NCBI GenBank assembly: GCA_900545815.1
Contig: URAM01000009.1
Location: 1 to 55,168, forward strand
DNA from: an uncultured Eubacteriales bacterium
GTDB lineage: Bacteria > Bacillota > Clostridia > Oscillospirales > Oscillospiraceae
Length of the DNA stretch: 55,168 nucleotides
Direction of reading: 5' to 3'
This document shows positions 7,203 through 16,061 of this stretch, one piece after another. The translations under genes were made by a program, and so were the position numbers. How positions within the stretch are numbered: position 1 is the first letter of the stretch; each line of letters begins with the position of its first letter. The notes beneath the pieces are model-generated. The model worked only from the letters and a program-made list of their open reading frames with translations, made no database searches and had not been told where the DNA came from.

Positions 7203-7284
7203 ATCAGCGTATCCTTTCCCCATGATTTCTTGTTATTATACCCATTTTTCCCTTCTGGCGCAAGCATTTCACAGAATTTTAACC

Positions 7285-7313
7285 TTGACAGGGCTGGTTG
7301 CCGCTGGTATACT
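7285..7313 (+). promoter_or_regulatory. strong promoter of the rplU operon
   Basis: TTGACA, 17 bases, TATACT: a near-perfect vegetative promoter directly before the L21 leader. Confidence 0.85.
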
Positions 7314-7317
7314 ATAA

Positions 7318-7425
7318 AGGCCGCTTTGACTGGGTTCCTAAGGTGAGGTATACCCTCCTAGAGGGACAGGCTGCCCCAACACCCACGAGAGCGAGCCCGT
7401 ATTGAAGGAAAGAGGTGCAATCACA
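7318..7425 (+). ncRNA. L21 ribosomal protein leader
   Basis: The untranslated leader of rplU has the features of the Firmicutes L21 leader family: AAGGTGAGG, then an ACCCTCCTAGAGGG hairpin, then a CCCCAACACCCACGAGAG segment before the ribosome binding site. L21 leaders are thought to let excess ribosomal protein repress the operon. Boundaries are approximate. Confidence 0.65.
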
Positions 7426-7740
7426 ATGACCGCAATTATCGTGACCGGCGGCAAGCAGTATAAGGTAGCTGAGGGTGATACCCTGTTTATCGAAAAGCTG
7501 CCCGTAGAGGCCGGCGACTCCGTAACGTTTGACCAGGTTCTGGCCGTTATCGACGGCGAAACCGCTACCTTCGGCACTCCCGTTGTAGCAGGCGCTAAGG
7601 TCGAAGCCAGCGTTGTCAAGAACGGCAAGGGCAAGAAGATCCGGATCTTCAAGTATAAGCCCAAGAAGGGTTACCGTAAGCGTCAGGGCCATCGTCAGCC
7701 CTACACCAAGGTTACCATTGGTAAGATCGTTGTAGCTTAA
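7426..7740 (+). CDS. rplU: 50S ribosomal protein L21
   Basis: A 104-residue L21 protein of the large ribosomal subunit, which binds 23S rRNA. It opens AIIVTGGKQYKV and ends with the basic KIRIFKYKPKKGYRKRQGHR stretch that is diagnostic of the family. The ATG at 7426 is chosen by alignment to the family N-terminus and lies after GAAAGAGGTG. It is first in the operon rplU-prp-rpmA, behind a strong promoter and an L21 leader. Confidence 0.97.
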   Translation: MTAIIVTGGKQYKVAEGDTLFIEKLPVEAGDSVTFDQVLAVIDGETATFGTPVVAGAKVEASVVKNGKGKKIRIFKYKPKKGYRKRQGHRQPYTKVTIGKIVVA

Positions 7741-7744
7741 TGCT

Positions 7745-8104
7745 ATGACCACTGTCGCATTTTCCATGGAAGGGGAACGGATTGTCTCGTTCGAGGTTCG
7801 CGGCCACAGCGGCTACGCCCAAGCGGGAGAGGACATCGTCTGCGCCGCTGTTTCCAGCGCCGTCAATCTGGTCAACGCCACGGTGAACGAAGTGCTGGGG
7901 CTGGCTGCCGCCGTGCGGATAGACCCGGACAACGCCTGGCTGTCCTTCCATTTGCCTGGGGGACTCTCTGTGACCGATGAGGCCACCTGTCAGAATCTGC
8001 TGGCAGGGCTGATGGTCTACTTCGCAGAGCTTCATCAGGCATACCCTGATTTTTTCCAAGTGGTGGATGATTCCCCGGAGGATAACGCCCCGGCGGAGGA
8101 TTGA
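7745..8104 (+). CDS. prp: ribosomal-processing cysteine protease Prp
   Basis: A 119-residue Prp (YsxB) protein. The catalytic pair is visible: the histidine in VRGHSGYA (near residue 20) and the cysteine in EDIVCAAVS (near 33). Prp removes the N-terminal extension of ribosomal protein L27, and the adjacent L27 here has exactly such an extension. It starts 4 bases after rplU and ends 41 bases before rpmA, the usual Firmicutes order. The ribosome binding site is weak, suggesting coupling to rplU translation. Confidence 0.95.
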   Translation: MTTVAFSMEGERIVSFEVRGHSGYAQAGEDIVCAAVSSAVNLVNATVNEVLGLAAAVRIDPDNAWLSFHLPGGLSVTDEATCQNLLAGLMVYFAELHQAYPDFFQVVDDSPEDNAPAED

Positions 8105-8145
8105 CACCACCCCCTAACTTTACGATAATGGAGGTGTAACAACCT

Positions 8146-8427
8146 ATGCTGATTTCCATCCAGTTTTTCGCACATAAGAAGGGCGTTGGCTCCACCCGTA
8201 ACGGTCGAGATTCCGAATCCAAGCGCCTGGGCGTGAAGCGCGGCGACGGTCAGTTCGTTCTGGCCGGCAACATCCTGGTTCGTCAGCGCGGCACCAAGAT
8301 CCATCCCGGCACCAATGTCGGCAAGGGCAAGGATGACACTCTGTTCGCTCTGAAGGACGGTACCGTTAAGTTTGAACGCTACGGCAAGGATCGCAAGAAG
8401 GTCTCCATCGTGGAGGTCGCTCAGTAA
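8146..8427 (+). CDS. rpmA: 50S ribosomal protein L27 with Prp-cleaved N-terminus
   Basis: A 93-residue L27. The N-terminus is MLISIQFFAHKKGVGSTRNG. The ISIQFF extension ending just before AHKKG is the Prp recognition and cut site found in Firmicutes. The mature protein starts at A9, and its basic N-terminal arm reaches the peptidyl transferase centre. A GGAGGTG ribosome binding site precedes the ATG. A terminator follows 13 bases after the stop. Confidence 0.97.
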   Translation: MLISIQFFAHKKGVGSTRNGRDSESKRLGVKRGDGQFVLAGNILVRQRGTKIHPGTNVGKGKDDTLFALKDGTVKFERYGKDRKKVSIVEVAQ

Positions 8428-8440
8428 TGACTGCTGCCAA

Positions 8441-8474
8441 AGCGCCCCAAATCTCAGATTTGGGGCGCTTTTCC
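8441..8474 (+). terminator. terminator of the rplU-prp-rpmA operon
   Basis: Stem AGCGCCCCAAAT / ATTTGGGGCGCT with a 5-base loop and a T-run. Confidence 0.9.
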
Positions 8475-8599
8475 CTTGTATCTCCTCCGATTTTTCCTAT
8501 CGGAGCGTCTGTTGACACAGAAGCCGGGAGAAACAAACCGCAGCGGTTGAGCACCCTGATTCAGCGCCGACCCCATCACTGATAAAAGGAGGACACACT

Positions 8600-9880
8600 A
8601 TGGCAGCTCCCTTTGTAGATACTGCCCGGATCACCGTCCGCGCCGGCAACGGCGGCAATGGGGCGGTGGCCTTCCACCGAGAAAAATATGTGGCCAACGG
8701 CGGCCCAGACGGCGGCGATGGCGGCCGAGGCGGCAGCATTGTGCTGGTCACCGATCGGAACCTATCCACCCTGATGGATTTCCGTTACAAACGCAAATAT
8801 GTGGCCGAAAATGGCGCGGACGGCTCTGGCGCACGCCGCACCGGCAAGGACGGCAAGGATCTCATCATCCGGGTGCCAGATGGCACGGTCATCCGAGACG
8901 CTGAGACTCAGCAGATCATTCAGGATATGTCCGGCTGCGCGCGCTATGTGCTGGCACGGGGCGGCCGAGGCGGCTGGGGCAACCAGCATTTCGCCACCCC
9001 CACCCGTCAGGCGCCTCGTTTCGCCAAGGCTGGCCTGCCTGGCCAGAGTCGGGAGGTGGTGCTGGAGCTGAAGCTGCTGGCCGATGTGGGGCTGGTGGGC
9101 TTCCCCAACGTGGGCAAGAGTACCCTGCTGAGCGTGGTCAGCAAGGCTCATCCCAAGATCGCCAACTATCACTTCACCACCCTCATGCCCAACCTGGGCG
9201 TGGTCTATGTGGATGAAGGGGTCAGCTTCGTCATGGCAGACATCCCTGGCATCATCGAGGGCGCCAGCGAAGGAGCTGGCCTGGGTCACGACTTTTTGCG
9301 GCACATCGACCGGTGCCGTCTGCTGGTGCATCTGGTGGATGCCTCTGGCAGCGAAGGGCGGGATCCGGTGGAGGATTTTGAGGCCATCTGCGCCGAGCTG
9401 AAGGAGTATTCTCCGGAACTGGCCTCCCGTCCTATGATCGTCTGCGGCAACAAGACCGACCTGCTCTTTGACCAGGAGGGCGCAGACGCCCTGAAGGAGC
9501 ATGTGGAGGGGCTGGGTCTCCCCTATTTCCCCCTATCCGCCGCCACCCACCAGGGGGTGAAACCCCTCATTCAGGCCATCGCCGCCAAGCTGGCGGAGCT
9601 GCCGCCGGTGAAGGTGTATGAGGCAGACTATGTGCCGCCCTTGCCCACAGTGGATACCTCCGCCGAAGTCACCATCGAGGTGGAGGATCATTACTGGTTC
9701 GTAGAAGCTCCTTGGCTGGAGCATCTGCTGGCCTGCACCAACCTGAACGATTTCGAGTCTCGGAACTGGCTGGATAAGCAGCTGCGGGAGTCCGGTCTCT
9801 TTGACAAGATGGAGGCCATGGGCGTTCAGGATGGCGACACCGTTATCATGTATGACTTGGAGTTTGAATATCAGCGATGA
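8600..9880 (+). CDS. obgE: GTPase ObgE/CgtA
   Basis: A 426-residue Obg GTPase acting in 50S subunit assembly and stress control. The glycine-rich Obg fold covers about 1-158 (RAGNGGNGAVAFHREKYV, then GGPDGGDGGRGG). The G domain shows the P-loop GFPNVGKST, switch-II DIPGIIEGASEGAGLGHDFL and NKTD. A C-terminal OCT domain follows at about 350-426. AAAGGAGG lies 6 bases before the ATG. It follows rpmA as in many Firmicutes. The stop overlaps the next gene by 4 bases. Confidence 0.96.
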   Translation: MAAPFVDTARITVRAGNGGNGAVAFHREKYVANGGPDGGDGGRGGSIVLVTDRNLSTLMDFRYKRKYVAENGADGSGARRTGKDGKDLIIRVPDGTVIRDAETQQIIQDMSGCARYVLARGGRGGWGNQHFATPTRQAPRFAKAGLPGQSREVVLELKLLADVGLVGFPNVGKSTLLSVVSKAHPKIANYHFTTLMPNLGVVYVDEGVSFVMADIPGIIEGASEGAGLGHDFLRHIDRCRLLVHLVDASGSEGRDPVEDFEAICAELKEYSPELASRPMIVCGNKTDLLFDQEGADALKEHVEGLGLPYFPLSAATHQGVKPLIQAIAAKLAELPPVKVYEADYVPPLPTVDTSAEVTIEVEDHYWFVEAPWLEHLLACTNLNDFESRNWLDKQLRESGLFDKMEAMGVQDGDTVIMYDLEFEYQR

Positions 9881-10506
9881 GTCGACAAGAAGAACGTGCC
9901 GCTCTGCTGGTCATCGACCTGGAGCGTGGCTTTATTGATGAAAGCTCCCCCCTGTGCATCCGTGATGCGGCAGCTACCCTGCCTGCCTGCGGACAGGCCA
10001 TCACCTACGCACGGGAGGAGGGCGTGCCGGTGTTTTTCATCCACCGCGCTTATCGTGCCGATGGCAGCGATGTGGAGGCCTGCCGCTACTCCGGCTGGCA
10101 GGCTGGCGGGAAGCCCCTGACGCCCGGCAGCACCGGCTCCGGCTCGGTGGAGACGCCGCCGGAGGTCACTCCCCAGGAAGGGGACTATGTAGTGCAAAAG
10201 CCTCGGTTTTCTGCCTTTTTCCACACAGAGCTGGATCTCATCCTCCGCCGCCTGGGGGTGCGCACCCTCTACCTCATCGGCACCACTACCCCCAACTGCA
10301 TCCGCACCACCTGTTATGACGGGTTGTCCTTGGATTATAATGTAGGCATTCTCACCGACTGCTGCTCCTCTAACAGGGAAGATATTCAGCAGGCCAACCT
10401 GGTGGACATGGCCAACATCGGCGCCACTCTGATGACCTGCGCCCAGTTCTGCGATGGCAAGCAGGCCACCGATTGGACGGGGCTGGTGCAGGCGGAGTTG
10501 TTGTAA
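9877..10506 (+). CDS. isochorismatase-family cysteine hydrolase
   Basis: A 209-residue hydrolase with the full Asp-Lys-Cys triad of the family: D in ALLVIDLERGF, K in YVVQKPRFSAF and C in TTTPNCIRTTCYD. Relatives cleave amide or vinyl-ether bonds (nicotinamidase, N-carbamoyl amidases, isochorismatase); the substrate is not evident. It overlaps obgE by ATGA, so it is cotranslated with that GTPase. The C-terminal cap is normal and there is no sign of truncation. Confidence 0.88.
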   Translation: MSRQEERAALLVIDLERGFIDESSPLCIRDAAATLPACGQAITYAREEGVPVFFIHRAYRADGSDVEACRYSGWQAGGKPLTPGSTGSGSVETPPEVTPQEGDYVVQKPRFSAFFHTELDLILRRLGVRTLYLIGTTTPNCIRTTCYDGLSLDYNVGILTDCCSSNREDIQQANLVDMANIGATLMTCAQFCDGKQATDWTGLVQAELL

Positions 10507-10522
10507 GAAGATACAAAAATGC

Positions 10523-10599
10523 GGCAGGCACTGCATCGTTATGCAGCGCCTGCCAAAAGAAAACATCCGGATTGAGTTGACTCAATTCCGGATGTTTTC
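10523..10599. terminator. two tandem hairpins between convergent genes
   Basis: The first hairpin has arms GGCAGGC / GCCTGCC (10523-10554). The second has AAAACATCCGG / CCGGATGTTTT with a palindromic AATTGAGTTGACTCAATT middle (10560-10599). Together they form a two-way terminator between the hydrolase and the EamA gene. Confidence 0.8.
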
Positions 10600-10602
10600 T
10601 CT

Positions 10603-11529
10603 CTATTTACGCAGAGACACCACTTGTTTTTCGCTCCAGTGTTCCCCGACAGCGATCAAGGGGATGGCAGTCAAAATCATGACGAAGCCTGCCAAGTCGA
10701 AGGAAGTGAATAGTACATGGAGCAGCAAAGTGGAAATCATAACCGAGGTGACTGGTTCTGCTGCGGACAGGATGCTGCCGGCCAGACCGCCGACGATGCT
10801 GACACCGGCCTGGTAGAAGCAGAAGGAACAGATGGTGCCCAGAAAAATAACCCCGGCCAGCATGATAAACAGATGGGCGTTGACCGTGACGGCCACCGTC
10901 CACGGCCGACAGAGGAGTGCCAAGACAATGCCGCCCAGAATCATGCCCCAGCCCACAATGGGTAGGAGGGAATACTCCTGGATGAGTTTTTGCGGCGTAA
11001 TGGTGTAAAAGGCGAAGGCCACGGCAGAGAGCAATCCCCAAATGAGCGCCAGAGGGGCGATATGCAGGGCGCCCAATTTGAACTGTGTGGCACAGCTGAA
11101 CGCACCCAAGGCCACCAACAGCACCGCTGCCAGCTCATACCCCCTGGGCGCACGCCGCTCCTTCACAACGGTGTAGACCAGGATCATCACCGGTGCCATG
11201 TAAGAGAGCACCGTGGCGAAGGCGGCGTTAGAGTACTGGATGGAAGTATAGTAGCCATACTGGCAGAGGGCGGAGCCAATGAGGCCAAAGGCGATAAGGG
11301 GCGGGTAATTCTTTTTGTCCTTCCACACCGCCATGGGGTGCTTTCCGGACAGGGCAGAAAAGAGCACCAGGAGGGTCCCCGCCAGCAACAGGCGGATGGG
11401 GACGACCCAATCAGATGTAATCCTGTTTTGTTCAAACAGGGTCTGGCCACAGGCACCGCCGATGGCCCAGCAGATGCCGCCTAGGATGGTGATGCAATAG
11501 CCTAAGGCCATGCGATGATGTTGTTTCAT
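10603..11529 (-). CDS. EamA-family (DMT) transporter
   Basis: A 308-residue inner-membrane protein with about ten hydrophobic helices arranged as two EamA repeats (roughly 8-150 and 160-298). Typical pieces are GGICWAIGG near the start, then YYTSIQYSNAAFATVLSYMAPV and GLAGSILSAAEPVTSVMIS at the matching places in each half. The family exports amino acids, nucleotides or other metabolites by proton exchange; the substrate is unknown. The ribosome binding site is weak (AGAGAAG). It is a single-gene unit; no clear regulator is nearby. Confidence 0.88.
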   Translation of the reverse strand: MKQHHRMALGYCITILGGICWAIGGACGQTLFEQNRITSDWVVPIRLLLAGTLLVLFSALSGKHPMAVWKDKKNYPPLIAFGLIGSALCQYGYYTSIQYSNAAFATVLSYMAPVMILVYTVVKERRAPRGYELAAVLLVALGAFSCATQFKLGALHIAPLALIWGLLSAVAFAFYTITPQKLIQEYSLLPIVGWGMILGGIVLALLCRPWTVAVTVNAHLFIMLAGVIFLGTICSFCFYQAGVSIVGGLAGSILSAAEPVTSVMISTLLLHVLFTSFDLAGFVMILTAIPLIAVGEHWSEKQVVSLRK

Positions 11530-11721
11530 GGGCTGTTCTTCTCTTTCTCTTCAAGATTGCAGCCTCATTATACTCCCCTTCCCGCCCTTTGTCTGTGGGC
11601 GTTCTCACTCATTTTCCATTGGAATAGACCAGGGTCTTTTGTGGAGAAAGATGAGCGAAAAAAAGTGTGCAGCCTAACACGCTGTGGGTTCGCCCTTCGT
11701 TATTTTCGATCTTAATTCCGT

Positions 11722-13380
11722 TTACACTTCCATGATGACCGGCAGGATCATGGGACTGCGCTTGGTCTTTTTATACAGGAAGCTGGAGATCTCCCCTTTG
11801 ACTGCGCCCTTGATGGCTGCCCAATCGGTGATGTGCCGCGCCTCACAGTCGTTCATGACATCGGTGGCCAGCTCCTTCAGTGCGTCCATCAGCTCCTCTG
11901 ACTCCTTCACATAGACGAAGCCGCGGGTCACGATGTCTGGGCCGGTAACCAGGCTGCTGTCCGTGCTGGACAGGGTGAGCACCACCACAATGACGCCATC
12001 TTCCGCCAGCCGCTTCCGGTCTCGGAGCACCACGCTGCCCACATCGCCTACACCGTAGCCATCCACCAGCACTCGGCCGGAGGGGACACTGCCGGCCAGC
12101 TTGATGCGGTCACGGGTGACTTCCACCACTCGGCCGGTCTCGCTGATGACGATGTTCTTCGGGTTCATCCCCATCCGCTGTGCCAGCTGAGCGTGTACCT
12201 TCAGGTGGCGCTGTTCGCCGTGGACGGGCATGAAGAACTTGGGCTTCACCAGAGCGTGCATAATCATCAGCTCCTGCTGACAGGCGTGGCCGGAGACATG
12301 GAGCGCACCCAGTCGCTCGTTGACCACTTCTGCGCCCTTCCGGTACAGCTCGTTGATGACCGTGCCGATGGCATGCTCGTTGCCAGGGATAGCGGAAGCG
12401 GAGAGGATAACGCGGTCACCAGGCTGGATTTCGATCTGTCGATGGGTGGAGAAGGCAATCCGGGTGAGGGCGGACATGGTCTCGCCCTGGCTGCCAGTGG
12501 TGACGATACAGACTTTATTGCTGGGCAGGCTTTTGATCTGGTTCAAGTCTGCCAGGGTGCCTTCTGGCACCTTCATGTAACCCAACTTGGTGGATACCTT
12601 TAAGGCGTTTTCCATACTGCGGCCGCACACAGCCACCTTCCGTCCATACCGTGCCGCCACATTCACCACCTGCTGGATGCGATCTACGTTGGAGGAGAAG
12701 GTGGTGACGATGATGCGCTGATCACAGCCATTAAAGAGGGCATCGAAGCTGTCCCCCACGCTGCGCTCACTTTTAGTAAAACCGGAGCGCTCCACGTTGG
12801 TGGAGTCACAGAGCAGCAGCAGAACGCCTTCCTTCCCCAACTGTCCCAGCCGTGCCAGGTCGGCCATGCCGCCGGAGATGGGAGTGGGGTCGATCTTAAA
12901 GTCGCCGGTGTGGACACAGACCCCCACAGGGGTGTGGATGGCGAAGGCCACAGCGTCAGCGATGGAATGGTTGATGTGGATGAATTCCACGGTGAAGGCG
13001 CCCGCCTTGATCTTATCGCCGGCGGCACAGGTGTGAATCTTGGTCTGCTTTAAAAGACCATGCTCCTCCAGCTTCAGCTCCACCAGACCGGCGGTCATGC
13101 GGGTGGCGTAAATGGGCGCTTGGATGTCCCGAAGGACATAGGGCAGCGCGCCGATATGATCCTCGTGGCCGTGGGTGAGAAAAATTCCTCGGATTTTCTC
13201 CCGATTCTTCATCAGGTAGCTGATGTCCGGAATGACCACGTCGATGCCATACATATCGTCGTCCGGGAAGCCCATGCCGCAGTCCACTACGATCAGGTCG
13301 TTGCCGTACTCGAACACGGTCATATTTTTCCCGATCTCGTCCAAACCGCCTAGGGCGATAATCTTCAGTTTTTCTGCCAT
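11722..13380 (-). CDS. rnjA: ribonuclease J
   Basis: A 552-residue RNase J, the 5'-3' exonuclease/endonuclease of Firmicutes mRNA decay and rRNA maturation. The metallo-beta-lactamase core shows GGLDEIGKNM near the start and the zinc motif THGHEDHIGALPYVL. The beta-CASP insert and the C-terminal domain follow in the expected order (MPVHGEQRHLKVHA; VTRGFVYVKES). ATG 13380 gives the family N-terminus MAEKLKIIALGG; the frame extends upstream but that stretch is unlike any RNase J. GGAG is about 14 bases upstream. The message appears to have a leader of about 240 bases with hairpins. A poor hairpin with a T7 tract (11662-11684) may end it. Confidence 0.95.
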   Translation of the reverse strand: MAEKLKIIALGGLDEIGKNMTVFEYGNDLIVVDCGMGFPDDDMYGIDVVIPDISYLMKNREKIRGIFLTHGHEDHIGALPYVLRDIQAPIYATRMTAGLVELKLEEHGLLKQTKIHTCAAGDKIKAGAFTVEFIHINHSIADAVAFAIHTPVGVCVHTGDFKIDPTPISGGMADLARLGQLGKEGVLLLLCDSTNVERSGFTKSERSVGDSFDALFNGCDQRIIVTTFSSNVDRIQQVVNVAARYGRKVAVCGRSMENALKVSTKLGYMKVPEGTLADLNQIKSLPSNKVCIVTTGSQGETMSALTRIAFSTHRQIEIQPGDRVILSASAIPGNEHAIGTVINELYRKGAEVVNERLGALHVSGHACQQELMIMHALVKPKFFMPVHGEQRHLKVHAQLAQRMGMNPKNIVISETGRVVEVTRDRIKLAGSVPSGRVLVDGYGVGDVGSVVLRDRKRLAEDGVIVVVLTLSSTDSSLVTGPDIVTRGFVYVKESEELMDALKELATDVMNDCEARHITDWAAIKGAVKGEISSFLYKKTKRSPMILPVIMEV

Positions 13381-13464
13381 ATCAGTTTCTTTCACTCCTT
13401 TGCGTTGTTCCGTACTGGATGTAACGGGAGGAGACACTGCGGAACCGGAGTCTTTGGTCTGCGG

Positions 13465-13546
13465 CAGGCAAGCCCTGCTCCTCTTGCCTGGGGCACAGCC
13501 CCCTTCCGGTGTCCCAACTGACGGCCACAGCCTTCCGGATGTGGCC
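13465..13546 (-). other. structured 5' leader of the RNase J message
   Basis: Two perfect stems lie in the leader: CAGGCAAG / CTTGCCTG (13465-13490) and GGCCACA / TGTGGCC (13523-13546). The promoter is upstream at about 13630, so both would be transcribed. They may control RNA stability or autoregulation; no known riboswitch was recognised. Confidence 0.4.
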
Positions 13547-13625
13547 GCCAGCGGCGTTCCTCCTCTGGTCTATCGGTTGTTTGTTTTGTCTGGACACCAC
13601 CCATGTCCGAGACATTTGTAAAAGT

Positions 13626-13634
13626 ATTATATCA
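13626..13634 (-). promoter_or_regulatory. extended -10 promoter for RNase J
   Basis: On the minus strand TGATATAAT forms an extended -10 element. No good -35 is seen. Transcription would begin near 13618, about 240 bases before the start codon. Confidence 0.5.
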
Positions 13635-13664
13635 CATTTGAGTTCCAGAGTATACCAGACAATT

Positions 13665-15959
13665 TCATAAGGCGTCCCATTTTCCCGCTTCATTTGTGAT
13701 GAAATCGCACAATTCCAGCGCAGTTTCCGCCCGTGCGCCCTCGGTGACCACCCGCAGTGCCTCTCGGTCATTGGCCGGAGCGATCCACACGGAGCCGTCC
13801 TCCAGATCCAGCCGCATCCCCTGTTTCATCCGCTGGGCATCAGGATACTGCCGAGAGAGGGCGCCCATGACGGCGCTGCGGCTGGTGCGCAGCGGCACCA
13901 CCCTGCGCCGCACCTGGCAGCCTGGGAGCCGCTGAAACAGCTGGGATAAGGTCTCACCAGTGCGCTGGACATAGCGCACGATCTGACAGGCGGCAAACAG
14001 GCCATCCCTCAGGCTGCGCTGGCAGCCGGTGGGCACGCCGGACTCCATCCGCTGCACCGTCCCGCCCCGATCACGGGCCAGCCGCTCGATGGCTGCCGGC
14101 GCTTCCGGCGGCAAGTACAGGCTGCGCTGGCCGCTGTCCAGCAGCGCTGCGCAGGTCAGCAGCAGCACTTCTTCTCTGGAACGGCGTTCGCCGTCCTCCG
14201 TCCAAATGAGCAGCTCCCGTCCCCCAGACGCCAAGGCCATGGCAGGCACGCCCACCACGTCCCGCTCCGCCAGCTGACAGCCCAGCCAGCGCAGACCCTG
14301 TTTCAAGAGGGTCTGTCCCGGCTCCACTGCCAGAATACATGGGTAGCTGCCCGCCGCACCGGCGCTGTGGACGGCGGCAGCCAGGTAGCTCTCCATGACG
14401 CTGGCCAGTTGACTCTCGCCCCCCATCTCCGCAGCAGGCGGACGGCGGAAGTTCCGGCGGAGGAGATCGTTCTCCAGCTTCCGCTGGGCTTCCCGCTCTA
14501 AGGGCTGACCGCCTGCGGTGATCGGGTACAGGGTCAGCTGTTCCCCCTGCTGCTCTAAGAACAGGCCACCGGACAGACCGTAGTAATCACACAGCCAGTT
14601 GGCTGCCGCCGGAGTTGCCCCATCGTGGCGGATGACCCAGCCGCCGGCGGCGGTGACCCCAGCCGCAGCGGCCAGCGCCAGCGCTTCTGCCCCTGCGCCG
14701 CCGCAGTGTCCCAAGGCCACCTGTCCCATACTGGCCAGAGCGCTGCCCAAATCCATGACCTGTTCTGTGTCCACGTCTCCGCCAATAACCCCGTGTATAT
14801 TGCCATAGTTGTCAAAGTGCAGACTGCCAGGGCCTGGGCCGTGTACCTGGGTGCTGGTGACTCGGCTGCCCGCTTGGATGTGCAGACCAGGCCAGAGGCG
14901 CACCTGAGGCCGAAGGGTGGCGTGGTCGCCCAGCCAGGTGTCTGCGCCCACCACGGAGCCAGGGTACAGGAAGCCCCCCTCCCCGATTTTGGCGTGGGAA
15001 CACAAGATCGCCCCCTCCACCTGGCTCTCCGCCCCTACAGACGCACCCATGACCACCGTGCGCCGCAGACGGCAGCCCCGTCCCACCGTGGAGCCAGGCT
15101 CCAGGACAGTGTGGGGGCCGATGCTGCTCCAGGGCGCAAGGGTCACATCGGAGCCGATCCAGCAGGGCGCCAGCACCTCCACGGAGTCGGGAACCGGTTC
15201 CGCACTCCACACCCCTGTGGATTGCTGGGGCAGGGTCATGTCCAGCTTCACTCGGCCTTCCAATGCATCCTCCACCGTCTGGAGGTAACTGCCGCACTCC
15301 CCCATATCCCGCCAATATCCGGCGGGAACCTGGCCGTAGAGGGCACGTTTCTGCCGCAGCAGTTCCGGAAATAGGTTCTTGCTGAAGTCGAAGGGTTCCC
15401 CTTCCGGCACCAGGTCTAGGACGGAGGGGGAGAGCAGGTAAATGCCGGTGTTCACCTGGTCGGTGAACACCTGACCCCAGCCCGGTTTTTCCACAAAGGC
15501 CAGCACACGTCCCTCCTGGTCGGTGCGCACCAGGCCGTATTCCAGCGGCTCCGCCACCCGATGGAGGAGGAGGGTCGCCTCTGCCTGGCGCTGGCGGTGG
15601 AGGCGATAGCAGTCGGTCAAATCGAAGTCGGAGACGCAGTCGCCGCTAATGACCAAAAAATCCTCCTGCCCCAAAAAGTCCCGACAAGCTCTCACCCCGC
15701 CTGCGGTGCCCAAAGGGGTGTCCTCGTAGAAGTAGTGCAGGCGCATCCCCCAGGCGCTGCCGTCTCCGAAGTAGCCGGTGATGGCCTCCGGGTGGTAGTG
15801 GAGGGTCACAGCCGCCTCGGTGACCTGGTGGCGGCGCAGCAGCAATAAGATATGCTCCAGCACCGGTCTGCCCAGCAGGGAGACCATAGGTTTGGGCAGT
15901 TCTGTCGTCAAGGGCTGGAGCCGCGTACCGGCTCCGCCTGCTAAAATGACCGCTTTCAT
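13665..15959 (-). CDS. sugar-1-phosphate nucleotidyltransferase fused to a degenerate phosphomannomutase-like domain
   Basis: A 764-residue fusion. Residues 1-235 are a nucleotidyltransferase: KAVILAGGAGTRLQPLT, the KP-containing LPKPM, GDCVSD and EKPGWGQ. Residues about 255-380 are left-handed hexapeptide repeats (IGSDVTLAP, VGRGCRL). From 385 on the layout is that of a phosphohexomutase, beginning NYGNIHGVIGG. The mutase serine loop, normally ASHNP, is replaced by FLEQQGEQ (467-474). The metal loop DGDGDR is absent from the place where ALASGGRELLIWTEDG lies. Thus the first half looks active and the mutase half looks catalytically dead. The start is set by the MKAVILAGG motif. The NDP-sugar made cannot be told. 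Confidence 0.85.
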   Translation of the reverse strand: MKAVILAGGAGTRLQPLTTELPKPMVSLLGRPVLEHILLLLRRHQVTEAAVTLHYHPEAITGYFGDGSAWGMRLHYFYEDTPLGTAGGVRACRDFLGQEDFLVISGDCVSDFDLTDCYRLHRQRQAEATLLLHRVAEPLEYGLVRTDQEGRVLAFVEKPGWGQVFTDQVNTGIYLLSPSVLDLVPEGEPFDFSKNLFPELLRQKRALYGQVPAGYWRDMGECGSYLQTVEDALEGRVKLDMTLPQQSTGVWSAEPVPDSVEVLAPCWIGSDVTLAPWSSIGPHTVLEPGSTVGRGCRLRRTVVMGASVGAESQVEGAILCSHAKIGEGGFLYPGSVVGADTWLGDHATLRPQVRLWPGLHIQAGSRVTSTQVHGPGPGSLHFDNYGNIHGVIGGDVDTEQVMDLGSALASMGQVALGHCGGAGAEALALAAAAGVTAAGGWVIRHDGATPAAANWLCDYYGLSGGLFLEQQGEQLTLYPITAGGQPLEREAQRKLENDLLRRNFRRPPAAEMGGESQLASVMESYLAAAVHSAGAAGSYPCILAVEPGQTLLKQGLRWLGCQLAERDVVGVPAMALASGGRELLIWTEDGERRSREEVLLLTCAALLDSGQRSLYLPPEAPAAIERLARDRGGTVQRMESGVPTGCQRSLRDGLFAACQIVRYVQRTGETLSQLFQRLPGCQVRRRVVPLRTSRSAVMGALSRQYPDAQRMKQGMRLDLEDGSVWIAPANDREALRVVTEGARAETALELCDFITNEAGKWDAL

Positions 15960-16016
15960 CGCAAAAGGCCATCCTTTCCCCAAAATCATTCGGTGCGGAC
16001 GGCCACAAAACAAAGA

Positions 16017-16050
16017 GCCGTCCACCAGAGTTTCCTCTAGTATGGACGGC
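16017..16050 (-). terminator. terminator after the dCMP deaminase gene
   Basis: Arms GCCGTCCA / TGGACGGC; on the minus strand it is followed by TCTTTGTTTTG. It lies between the dCMP deaminase stop and the nucleotidyltransferase start. Confidence 0.65.
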
Positions 16051-16061
16051 CTGATTTGGCT

